Shown: positions 1 through 6,432 of the stretch, piece by piece
Layout: every line of letters begins with the position of its first letter
How positions within the stretch are numbered: the stretch's first letter is position 1
Origin: Chitinophagaceae bacterium
GTDB lineage: Bacteria; Bacteroidota; Bacteroidia; Chitinophagales; Chitinophagaceae
NCBI GenBank assembly: GCA_025924755.1
Contig: JAICHT010000185.1
Location: forward strand, 1-7,172
Length of the DNA: 7,172 bases
Reading direction: 5' to 3'
The notes under the pieces: model-generated
Told to the model about the DNA's origin: nothing
Databases searched by the model: none
The model's input: only the letters and a program-made list of their open reading frames with translations
Translations under genes and position numbers: made by a program

Positions 1-1
1 C

Positions 2-1363
2 GGCGCTGTAGAACAGGATTTGTACGAAAAGAACCTGACGCTTGCCATAGCACGAACCATTAAAGAAACCAACACCGATAACAATATTCATATTGTATTA
101 ACAAGGAATGAAGATGTGACGGTGCCACTACAGGATAGAACAGATGTAGCAGCTACGCAACAAGCGGATGTATTTATTTCATTACACCTGAATGCCGCTA
201 TGCAGCCAGATAGCAGCGGTATGGAAGTATTTGTATCGGGGAAAAACACACCCTATCAAATGGAAAGCGAGGTGTTAGGGTCAGCATTGGTACAGCAACT
301 TAGCGTTACCTATCCTACTTCTCAGCAGTTGAAAAAAAGGAATACAGGAGTTTGGGTAATAGACCATAATAGCTGTCCGTCCGCACTGGTTGAATTTGGC
401 TATTTATCCAATAAAAAAGATCTCGAATTTGTACTTCAGCCCGACAATCAAAAGAAGATAGCAGCCACTATTTTAAAAGCTATTTCACAATATGCTGCAT
501 CAAAAACTGGTAATAGCAGCATAGCTCCGGAGCCGAAACAGCCGGCTGCCATTAGCGACACTACCATACCCAAACAATACTATCATGGTAAAGAAATAAG
601 TTCGGTAGATGTACAATCAAAAACTCAAAAATTGGTACTCACCTATGCCGACGGCACTAAAGAAACCATGACCATTGACGCAGCTAAAAAGAATCATTTA
701 CTGGCTCCGCCACCACCACCTCCTGCTGTCGCACCGCCACCACCTCCACCTGCAACCGGTACCGCGCCTCCTCCGCCTCCGCCGCCACCAAGTCCCTTAG
801 ATTCTAACCGCACTGCAGCGAAAGAAAAGTTCCAAGGACTTTATATACTTAATGGCAAACCATACAATGGTAATATAAACGACATTGATGTGCATACTAT
901 TGAAAGCATGAATGTGCTGAAAGGCCAAACGGCTATTGATAAATATGGAGATAAGGGTAAAAAAGGGGTAATTGAAATTATCACTAAAAAGCAAGCTACA
1001 GATGGCTCCAACGATAACGAACCAGCACAAGCCAGCAACGTATCCTTTACCCAAACCGAGAAAGAAGCGCAATTTCCGGGAGGTAAGGAAGGCTGGCAAA
1101 ACTTTTTACAAAAGAATTTAGATCTTGCTGCACCGGTGAAACACGGCGCGCCGGAAGGAACCTATACGGTGCTTTTCAATTTTGTAGTGCATGAAGATGG
1201 ACATATCACTGACTTGAAACCTTTAACCCGGATGGGCTATGGAATGGAAGACGAAGTAGTACGAACCATGAAGTTATCACCCGACTGGATACCGGCACAG
1301 CAAAACGGACATACAGTTGCCTCAATAAGAAGGCAACCTGTTACGTTTGTAATAAGCAAGTAG
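2..1363 (+). CDS. N-acetylmuramoyl-L-alanine amidase (Amidase_3) fused to plug-like and TonB C-terminal-like domains, 5' partial
   Basis: The frame is open to the left edge. The TTG at 20 is an internal Leu codon, because in-frame sequence before it reads GAVEQD and continues the amidase fold into LYEKNLTLAIA. Amidase_3 enzymes cut the amide bond between N-acetylmuramic acid and L-alanine in peptidoglycan, using zinc. Visible residues are the zinc-ligand Glu of YEKNL (codon 26-28), the zinc-ligand His of SLHLNA (185-187) and the catalytic Glu of LVEFGYLSN (392-394). The first zinc His (usually in a GHGG-like motif) is off the window. Counting residues from position 20, the catalytic domain ends near 160. 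A linker with a YADGTKETM segment follows, then proline tracts (230-259), a segment resembling the end of a TonB-receptor plug (273-324), and a TonB C-terminal-like domain (350-447, starting AQFPGG). Similar tails occur on M56/BlaR1-like peptidases of Bacteroidota, so an M56 or membrane domain may lie upstream; that is inference. Location is probably the envelope or periplasm. Confidence 0.88.
   Translation, partial: GAVEQDLYEKNLTLAIARTIKETNTDNNIHIVLTRNEDVTVPLQDRTDVAATQQADVFISLHLNAAMQPDSSGMEVFVSGKNTPYQMESEVLGSALVQQLSVTYPTSQQLKKRNTGVWVIDHNSCPSALVEFGYLSNKKDLEFVLQPDNQKKIAATILKAISQYAASKTGNSSIAPEPKQPAAISDTTIPKQYYHGKEISSVDVQSKTQKLVLTYADGTKETMTIDAAKKNHLLAPPPPPPAVAPPPPPPATGTAPPPPPPPPSPLDSNRTAAKEKFQGLYILNGKPYNGNINDIDVHTIESMNVLKGQTAIDKYGDKGKKGVIEIITKKQATDGSNDNEPAQASNVSFTQTEKEAQFPGGKEGWQNFLQKNLDLAAPVKHGAPEGTYTVLFNFVVHEDGHITDLKPLTRMGYGMEDEVVRTMKLSPDWIPAQQNGHTVASIRRQPVTFVISK
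707..796 (+). repeat. Proline-rich linker of the amidase fusion (three Pro tracts)
   Basis: This is a low-complexity coding stretch of CCN codons. It gives runs of six, six and eight prolines, separated by AVA and ATGTA and closed by SP. It joins the amidase half to the plug-like/TonB-like half. Extended Pro-rich spacers are typical of TonB proteins, where they span the periplasm, so this one may set the reach of the C-terminal domain. The pro-codon repeats make the tract prone to slippage and length variation between strains. EF-P is generally needed for efficient translation of such runs. Confidence 0.9.
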
Positions 1364-1482
1364 TAGCATAATTATTTTACTATAGCGGTAATAAAGCCAG
1401 TGTAATAATCCACTTATTGTATCGGGGTGAAAGACTATTGCGTTATCACGCATTGCAGTACATAGTAGTATTTAGGAAGCAA

Positions 1483-1947
1483 TTACTCTTTTACCCTGAC
1501 ATACTTTTCTATATTTATCCGGTTTATGCCAGCACCTTCCACCTTTTCAATTCCCCGCTGCACGAGTGTATCATTATTAATTGTAATGGAAAATGGAAAA
1601 TCATTGCCCTCCCATTCCCTGGCGCTGCAATATTCCAGGTGCTCTGTGTACAAACTATCATTAAAAGAATAACGTCCACCCCCTGCCACGAAAACAGCAG
1701 AATCCTTTCCTTTATGCAAATCGTGTTGCAAAAAAGCAAAATGGGTATCGTTGATGATTTTTATAAAAGACACATTCTTAGTATAGCTGGTAATAGTAGT
1801 ATCGCCTTTCTCTATAAGCGTTCCGCTAAGGAGCTTCCAGGTGCCTGCAATAGGCATCCGTATTGGTTTTGAAGGCTTCTGGCTATTTTCTGCGCCGCAG
1901 GACGCAAGGATGATACTTACAAGTATATAAGCAGTTTTTAGTTTCAA
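1483..1947 (-). CDS. Small putative lipoprotein with lipocalin-like/DUF4488-like features
   Basis: Encodes 154 aa. The N-terminus has a Lys-containing n-region, a hydrophobic stretch (residues 6-15) and a lipobox LASC with Cys17, so it should be processed by signal peptidase II and lipid-anchored in the envelope. The mature part carries GTWKLLSG (35-42), DTHFAF (67-72) and a GGGRYSF...YTEHLEY block (89-106). These resemble small Bacteroidota secreted proteins of the DUF4488/lipocalin-like kind, predicted to form a small beta-barrel; I recognise the pattern but not a function. The start is TTG: the only in-frame codon before it is AAA, preceded by a TAA stop, and the next in-frame Met (residue 31) would lose the signal peptide. 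The gene converges with the amidase gene (119-bp gap) and lies 131 bp downstream of purM on the same strand. I found no TAnnTTTG box directly upstream, so readthrough from purM is possible. Confidence 0.75.
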   Translation of the reverse strand: MKLKTAYILVSIILASCGAENSQKPSKPIRMPIAGTWKLLSGTLIEKGDTTITSYTKNVSFIKIINDTHFAFLQHDLHKGKDSAVFVAGGGRYSFNDSLYTEHLEYCSAREWEGNDFPFSITINNDTLVQRGIEKVEGAGINRINIEKYVRVKE

Positions 1948-1964
1948 TTTTTAATTTTTTTATG

Positions 1965-2048
1965 ATATGGAAGATAATAAAAAACAGTATTCCATATTAA
2001 TTCAACTTAGGATAGTGTAATTCTTTAATAGTAACTATTCATTACTAT
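1965..2048. promoter_or_regulatory. Two AT-rich dyad symmetries between purM and the lipoprotein gene
   Basis: Two inverted repeats lie in the 131-bp gap. ATATGGAA (1965-1972) pairs perfectly with TTCCATAT (1990-1997) across a 17-nt spacer. ATAGTAA (2028-2034) pairs with TTACTAT (2042-2048) and overlaps a second palindrome, AATAGT-A-ACTATT (2027-2039). Neither is followed by a T-run on the minus strand, so they do not look like intrinsic terminators. They could be operator half-sites for the lipoprotein gene or weak mRNA hairpins. AT-rich dyads of this size also occur by chance, so the call is tentative. Confidence 0.22.
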
Positions 2049-2078
2049 AGGCATTAATAAATTTCGGAGAAAAAGAAT

Positions 2079-3266
2079 TTAAAACGAATAGTCGATTTCG
2101 GCAGCTTTGTTTTTTATAAGAAGGCTTTTTTTCGCTGCTGCTTCTACCCTGCCGATAACCTGAGCGTCTATATCAAATTCATTTGCAGTTTTAATGATGC
2201 CTGCCGCGTATTTTTCATCTGTATAAATTTCCAGACGGCAACCCATATTGAATACCTGGTACATTTCTTTATCATCAGCTCCACTGCACTCCTGAATGAG
2301 CTTAAAAATTTCCGGAACTTCAAACAAATGATCTTTTATGATTTTTACTGTATCCGGCACATACTTCATGCATTTCGTTTGGCCACCGCCGCTGCAATGG
2401 ATTAATCCTGAAACAGCATTGAAATTTTCTTCCAGTATTTTTTTTATAACAGGTGCAAAAGTTCGGGTAGGAGATAATAATAACTTTCCTACAGATATAG
2501 TGGCGTTTTCATTTTTGTTTTTAACCGATACCGTGTTATTTAAATCATACTTACCAATATACACCACTTCATCGGGCAAGCTGTTATCTAACGATTCCGG
2601 AAATGTAGTTTTGTATTTTTTTAAAAGTATATCATGACGGGCACTGGTAAGCCCGTTGCTGCCAATGCCGCTGTTATAGCCACTTTCATAAGTAGCTTGT
2701 CCATAACTGGCCAATCCTACTATCACATTGCCGGGTTTTATATGCTCATTGGTTACCAGTTTGTTTTTAGGCCACCGGGCGGCCATAGTTCCGTTTACAG
2801 CAATCGTGCGTACTACATCGCCTACGTCGGCGGTTTCGCCACCCATAAATGTCGTAGCTACCCCATATTGTTTCATGGTATCAAAAAACTCCTGTGTACC
2901 TTCTATAATGGCTTGCAGCACTTCGGCGGGAATTACATTTTTGTTCCGGTCAATGGAAGAAGAAAATAATAAGTGGTTGTAGATGCCTACACATAGCAGG
3001 TCGTCCAGGTTCATTACAATCGCATCCTGCGCAATACCTTTCCATACCGATACATCACCGGTTTGTTTCCAATACAGGTAAGCCAGTATGCTTTTGGTGC
3101 CGGCCCCGTCTGCATGCAGCACATTCACCCAATCATCGCTGCCGCCAAGCGCATCCGGATATACTTTACAAAATGCTTTCGGGTACAAACCTTTATCCAG
3201 TTTTTCGGTAGCCGCATGAACTTCTTCTTTTTGAGCAGATACACCGCGCTGTGCATATAACGACAT
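2079..3266 (-). CDS. purM: Phosphoribosylformylglycinamidine cyclo-ligase (AIR synthase), Bacteroidota type
   Basis: Catalyses the fifth step of de novo purine synthesis in the cytoplasm: FGAM + ATP gives 5-aminoimidazole ribonucleotide + ADP + Pi. The 395-aa protein shows the AIRS fold landmarks in order: HADGAGTK (51-58, equivalent to the DGVGTK nucleotide/phosphate loop), an Asp-rich IAQDAIVMNLDDLL segment (78-91), GGETADVGD (142-150), SNGLTSARHD (203-212), HCSGGGQTK (290-298), FNMGCRLEI (339-347) and IGRV (371-374). It differs from the E. coli-type enzyme in the way usual for Bacteroidota PurM, whose N-terminus also reads MS-Y--RGVSA-KEEVH. That match fixes the start at the ATG at 3266. 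An in-frame TTG three codons earlier (3275) is less likely because it would overlap the expected transcription start region. The gene stands apart from other pur genes and is divergent from ribF, with its own -7 box at 3286-3293. Confidence 0.95.
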   Translation of the reverse strand: MSLYAQRGVSAQKEEVHAATEKLDKGLYPKAFCKVYPDALGGSDDWVNVLHADGAGTKSILAYLYWKQTGDVSVWKGIAQDAIVMNLDDLLCVGIYNHLLFSSSIDRNKNVIPAEVLQAIIEGTQEFFDTMKQYGVATTFMGGETADVGDVVRTIAVNGTMAARWPKNKLVTNEHIKPGNVIVGLASYGQATYESGYNSGIGSNGLTSARHDILLKKYKTTFPESLDNSLPDEVVYIGKYDLNNTVSVKNKNENATISVGKLLLSPTRTFAPVIKKILEENFNAVSGLIHCSGGGQTKCMKYVPDTVKIIKDHLFEVPEIFKLIQECSGADDKEMYQVFNMGCRLEIYTDEKYAAGIIKTANEFDIDAQVIGRVEAAAKKSLLIKNKAAEIDYSF

Positions 3267-3285
3267 GAGTAACAATTTAAGGTAG

Positions 3286-3293
3286 CAAAACTA
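3286..3293 (-). promoter_or_regulatory. purM promoter -7 box (TAGTTTTG)
   Basis: On the minus strand this reads TAGTTTTG, an exact match to the Bacteroidota primary-sigma -7 consensus TAnnTTTG. It lies 19 nt upstream of the purM ATG, which predicts a 5' UTR of roughly a dozen nucleotides. I see no good -33 TTTG/TTG at the usual 19-21-nt spacing, so the upstream half is weak or absent. Confidence 0.5.
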
Positions 3294-3342
3294 AACAATT
3301 GACTATTGGGAATTACCGGCTTCAGAAAGTTATTTATCGCTA

Positions 3343-3350
3343 TACTTTTG
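3343..3350 (+). promoter_or_regulatory. ribF promoter -7 box (TACTTTTG)
   Basis: TACTTTTG matches the Bacteroidota -7 consensus TAnnTTTG exactly and ends 24 nt before the ribF ATG at 3375. The predicted transcript has a short leader without a Shine-Dalgarno sequence, as is common in this phylum. No clear -33 TTTG is visible upstream. Position and orientation support the choice of the ATG at 3375 over the in-frame TTG at 3306, which would lie upstream of this box. Confidence 0.5.
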
Positions 3351-3374
3351 CCAATAATTATCTTAGCGGCTTTT

Positions 3375-4298
3375 ATGCAAGTACATCGCACTATTGAGGA
3401 GCTTCCTTTTTTTAATAACCCGGTTATTACCATTGGCACGTTTGACGGCGTACACCTCGGTCATCAAAAAATAATAGCGGCTTTAAAAGACCAGGCCCGT
3501 AAAATAAATGGAGAAACGGTGATTATTACGTTTGATCCACATCCCCGCAAGGTGGTCAATGCTGCACAATCCATGCAGCTGATAAACACCTTAAACGAAA
3601 AGATCCATTTATTAAATGCGCTGGATATTGATCACCTGGTAGTAGTGCCTTTTACCAAAGCCTTTGCCGAACAAACTGCCGACGATTACATAAAAAACTT
3701 TTTGATCGATAAATTTCATCCGCATACAATTATTATAGGTTACGACCACCGCTTTGGAAAATCGCGGGAAGGCGATTTATTATTGTTGGAAAAAGAATCC
3801 CGTATTTTTTCGTATGAGCTACACGAAATTCCAAAATACGTGATTGATGAAATCAGTATCAGTTCTACCAACATTCGAAAAGCCTTATTAAATAGCAATA
3901 TTGAAACAGCCAACAAACTCTTGGGGTACGATTTCTTTTTTGAAGGCCTGGTAGTAAATGGCGATAAGCTCGGCAGAACACTGGGATATCCAACTGCCAA
4001 CCTGGAATACCAGAACCTGGACAAAATACGGCTGGGGCATGGCGTGTATGCGGTGTATGCAGATATAGAAGGCAACCGGGAAAAAGGCATGTTAAGTATT
4101 GGCGACCGTCCTACCCTTGATAAAGAACCGGCAGAAAAAGTAGAGGTCAATGTTTTCGATTTTGACCAGGATATATACGGGCAGCAGGTGAAAGTAACCG
4201 TGAAAAAATTCTTACGTCCCCAAGTGAAATATGCGTCGCTTGAAGAACTGATACAGCAACTAGCCATAGACAAAGAAAACAGCTTACGCTTTTTATAA
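3375..4298 (+). CDS. ribF: Bifunctional riboflavin kinase / FAD synthetase
   Basis: Converts riboflavin to FMN (kinase) and FMN to FAD (adenylyltransferase) in the cytoplasm, using ATP. The 307-aa length is normal for the family. The N-terminal nucleotidyltransferase domain shows GTFDGVHLGH (21-30), the HxGH-type ATP-binding site, then FDPHPRKV (53-60), GYDHRFGKSREGD (122-134) and ISSTNIRKAL (162-171). The C-terminal kinase domain begins near 183 and has GRTLGYPTANL (200-210), whose PTAN motif binds Mg-ATP, and GVYAVYA, near the flavin site. The start is the ATG giving MQVHRTIEELP, the usual Bacteroidota RibF N-terminus. The 23 extra in-frame residues back to a TTG at 3306 encode a hydrophobic, non-conserved stretch and overlap the predicted promoter. 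The gene is divergent from purM and convergent with holA, whose stop codon it overlaps by 6 bp. No FMN riboswitch is evident or would fit in the short leader. Confidence 0.96.
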   Translation: MQVHRTIEELPFFNNPVITIGTFDGVHLGHQKIIAALKDQARKINGETVIITFDPHPRKVVNAAQSMQLINTLNEKIHLLNALDIDHLVVVPFTKAFAEQTADDYIKNFLIDKFHPHTIIIGYDHRFGKSREGDLLLLEKESRIFSYELHEIPKYVIDEISISSTNIRKALLNSNIETANKLLGYDFFFEGLVVNGDKLGRTLGYPTANLEYQNLDKIRLGHGVYAVYADIEGNREKGMLSIGDRPTLDKEPAEKVEVNVFDFDQDIYGQQVKVTVKKFLRPQVKYASLEELIQQLAIDKENSLRFL

Positions 4299-5300
4299 AG
4301 TATCATCCATCATCTTTACTACCATTTCTTTCAGTAAAAAAGCATCGGCAGTGCCGGCATCATTGATCCCTATACTTTTTAAATTGTACTCGTGCAGCAA
4401 TAATAATATCTTCTCCATTCCCTGCTGACTATAATATTGTGCTGCCTTCATGTAATCTTTTATAAAATAGACGTTTACTCCCATAGCTGCCGCTAACGTT
4501 TTTTCGTCTTTTGTAGGTATCGAATAAATCATCAGCACTTTACTAAAGAAATTGTAGAGCGATGGAAAAACCAGGGGCAAAGGAGCCGCTTTTGGATTGG
4601 CTTCAAAGTACTGGATGATACGGATGGCATTATATATATTGCGGGAAGCAAGCGCATGCTGTAATTCAAAAACATTAAACTCCTTGCTGATCCCTACATA
4701 CTTTTCAATATCTTCTTCCGTAATATTTTTGCGGTTCTCCAGGTTCAAAGCCAGCTTATCAATTTCATTGCTCAGCCGGCTTAAATCATTACCAATATGA
4801 TCTACCAGCAACATCAGCGCTTTATTGGTAATGGTGTATCCTTTTGATAGTACCAGTTTATGCGTCCACTCGGGCAGTTCATTATCGTATAACTTTTTGG
4901 TACTTAGTACCACTCCTTTTTCTTTTAGGATTTTAGACAGTTTGGAGCGGCCATCTACTTTTTTATTTTTATATCCAATAATCAATATGGTAGATGCAAG
5001 CGGCTTTTCAATATACGCCTGGAGCCTTTCAATATCTTTAAGTGCCTGGCCTTCTTTAATAATTACCACCTGCTTATCGGAAAACATAGGGTATCGACGG
5101 CAGGCATTAATAATAGAAGCCCAATCGGCATCTTTGCCATAGAATACCATTAGATTAAACCCAGCTTCGCTTTCAGCCAAAATATGGTGCTCGGCATATT
5201 GAATGATTTCGTCTATAAAATATTCTTCATCACCTTCTAACCAATAAACTGGCTTAAAATCCTTAGCTTTAAATTGGCTTATTATCTTATCAGTTGTCAT
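4293..5300 (-). CDS. holA: DNA polymerase III subunit delta
   Basis: The delta subunit is part of the clamp-loader complex and opens the beta sliding clamp so that it can be placed on DNA. The 335 aa agree with the usual family length. The N-terminal P-loop-like domain has YWLEGDEEYFIDE (19-31), and SDKQVVIIKEG (74-84), where the family places its clamp-interacting helix and following strand. The middle domain has IGNDLSRLSNEIDKL (169-183), the best-conserved HolA signature, and GISKEFNVFELQHAL (203-217). A helical C-terminal collar domain follows (about 218-335). As expected for delta, there is no complete Walker A motif. The start is the ATG complement at 5298-5300. The 3' end converges on ribF, with stops interlocked in TTATAA and no room for a terminator, so transcripts of the two genes probably overlap. 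No TAnnTTTG box points toward it in the 125-bp upstream gap, so its promoter is unassigned. Confidence 0.94.
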   Translation of the reverse strand: MTTDKIISQFKAKDFKPVYWLEGDEEYFIDEIIQYAEHHILAESEAGFNLMVFYGKDADWASIINACRRYPMFSDKQVVIIKEGQALKDIERLQAYIEKPLASTILIIGYKNKKVDGRSKLSKILKEKGVVLSTKKLYDNELPEWTHKLVLSKGYTITNKALMLLVDHIGNDLSRLSNEIDKLALNLENRKNITEEDIEKYVGISKEFNVFELQHALASRNIYNAIRIIQYFEANPKAAPLPLVFPSLYNFFSKVLMIYSIPTKDEKTLAAAMGVNVYFIKDYMKAAQYYSQQGMEKILLLLHEYNLKSIGINDAGTADAFLLKEMVVKMMDDTL

Positions 5301-5307
5301 AATTTTG
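5300..5307 (+). promoter_or_regulatory. Candidate -7 box (TAATTTTG) for the coiled-coil membrane protein gene
   Basis: TAATTTTG is an exact TAnnTTTG match on the plus strand and starts on the last base of the divergent holA start codon. A TTG at 5274-5276 could act as the -33 element, but its 23-nt spacing is slightly long. If used, it would give a leader of about 110 nt before the ATG at 5426. No closer consensus box is present in the gap. Confidence 0.35.
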
Positions 5308-5425
5308 TTATGGTATTCAATATCAATTAATTATAATTCTGGCACGGTTTTAGAAAATTAATGCATCAATTAACCTGAACAAATTTTAAGAAAAAACAAA
5401 ACAGCAAAACCTAAAATTTATTACA

Positions 5426-6409
5426 ATGGCAGACACAAATTATCCTTCTGCAAATAATCCACAAAATTATCCACCCAGAAACAACAGCAATACCAAAAAT
5501 ATTTTGATTGGTTTATTAGCAGCCGGTTTGCTGGGAACATGGGGATACTTTTTGTACGACAAAAATCAAACAAGCGAAAAAATTCAGTTGACACAAACGC
5601 AGGCCACGCAAGCCATGTCGTCCAAAGATTCTGTTCAGTTTTTGTATAATTCTTCTCTTACCCGGCTAGATTCCATAACCGGAAATAACAATAGCCTGCA
5701 GGGAAAATTAAGCGAAAGACAAACCGAAATCACCAAACTGAAAAATCAAATTAATCATATTCTTCGTGATCAGCATGCCAGCGCAGCGGATTTAAAAAGA
5801 GCGAAAGGATTGATAGCAGAATTAAATGATAAAATTGCCAGCTTAGAAACAGAAGTAACCCGATTAAGAGGTGAAAATCAGCAATTAGCTTCTACCAATA
5901 CGCATCTGAATGCAGAAAAGCAAGTATTGCAAGCTAATTTGCAAACTACTACTTCCGAAAAAGAAGAGTTAGCAAAAACCGTAGATGTGGCTTCTACTTT
6001 TTCTGCATCCAATATTAAAATCACACCAATACAAATAAAGCATAACGGTAAAGAAAAAGTAACCGATCATGCCAAGCGCGTAGACAAATTAGTAGTTTCT
6101 TTTGATGTGGAAAACAGGGTTGCCAGAAGTGGCCCGGCCGATATGTATGTAGTAGTAACCGGCCCTAACGGACAGGTAATTTCTGATCCGGCTTTAGGTT
6201 CCGGCACCTTAACTACACGGCAGGATGGCGACAAGCCTTATACTTCTAAAACCAGTATGGAGTATGAGCAAGGGACCCGCAAAACCATCCAGATACCTAT
6301 CACTCAAGGCAACTTCCAAACCGGCGATTATAAAATTGAAATTTATCAAAACGGTTTTAAAATTGCAGAAGGTGTAAGAACACTTAAAAAAGGTGGCATA
6401 TTTGGTTAA
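5426..6409 (+). CDS. Membrane-anchored coiled-coil protein with C-terminal beta-rich domain, function unknown
   Basis: The 327-aa protein is not assigned to a characterised family. Order of parts: an N-terminal Asn/Pro-rich tail (1-24), one hydrophobic segment ILIGLLAAGLLGTWGYFL (26-43) flanked by Lys on the N side, a long charged helical region with heptad-like Leu/Ile spacing (about 88-186), and a C-terminal domain (about 195-327) rich in alternating hydrophobics (KLVVSFDV, MYVVVTGP, YKIEIYQNG) that suggests a beta-sandwich. There is no lipobox and no typical signal cleavage site, so a single-pass protein is likely, with the coiled coil and beta domain probably in the periplasm; topology is inference. 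Bacteroidota relatives are often labelled hypothetical, or SMC/chromosome-partitioning-like from the coiled coil alone, which is not functional evidence. The ATG is preceded by an A/T-rich leader without a Shine-Dalgarno sequence. The gene appears monocistronic, ended by the stem-loop at 6433-6474. Confidence 0.8.
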   Translation: MADTNYPSANNPQNYPPRNNSNTKNILIGLLAAGLLGTWGYFLYDKNQTSEKIQLTQTQATQAMSSKDSVQFLYNSSLTRLDSITGNNNSLQGKLSERQTEITKLKNQINHILRDQHASAADLKRAKGLIAELNDKIASLETEVTRLRGENQQLASTNTHLNAEKQVLQANLQTTTSEKEELAKTVDVASTFSASNIKITPIQIKHNGKEKVTDHAKRVDKLVVSFDVENRVARSGPADMYVVVTGPNGQVISDPALGSGTLTTRQDGDKPYTSKTSMEYEQGTRKTIQIPITQGNFQTGDYKIEIYQNGFKIAEGVRTLKKGGIFG

Positions 6410-6432
6410 TGTAATTATATAATTTTATCCTG

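Noticed and set aside
20..22. TTG as the start of the amidase gene
   Set aside because: In-frame codons continue to the left edge and encode GAVEQD, which fits the amidase fold directly before the zinc-ligand Glu, so this is an internal Leu codon of a truncated gene.
797..1099. 100-codon minus-strand reading frame inside the amidase fusion
   Set aside because: It is antisense to a well-supported domain, shows no recognisable protein features and has no promoter; it is a shadow frame.
1439..1452. Short hairpin TGCGT-TATC-ACGCA as terminator for the amidase or lipoprotein gene
   Set aside because: The stem is only 5 bp and is not followed by a T-run on either strand, so it does not qualify as an intrinsic terminator.
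1417..1872. 151-codon plus-strand reading frame over the lipoprotein gene
   Set aside because: The opposite strand encodes a convincing signal peptide with lipobox and a family-like pattern. The plus-strand translation has no domain and odd composition.
3267..3275. purM start at TTG 3275
   Set aside because: The ATG at 3266 gives the conserved MS-Y--RGVSA N-terminus and leaves space for the short leader predicted from the -7 box.
3306..3374. N-terminal extension of ribF from TTG at 3306, adding a hydrophobic segment
   Set aside because: The family N-terminus starts at MQVHRTIEELP (ATG at 3375), and an exact -7 promoter box lies inside the proposed extension.
3740..4306. 188-codon minus-strand frame over ribF
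   Set aside because: It is antisense to ribF, rich in Ser and without any domain, as expected for a shadow frame.
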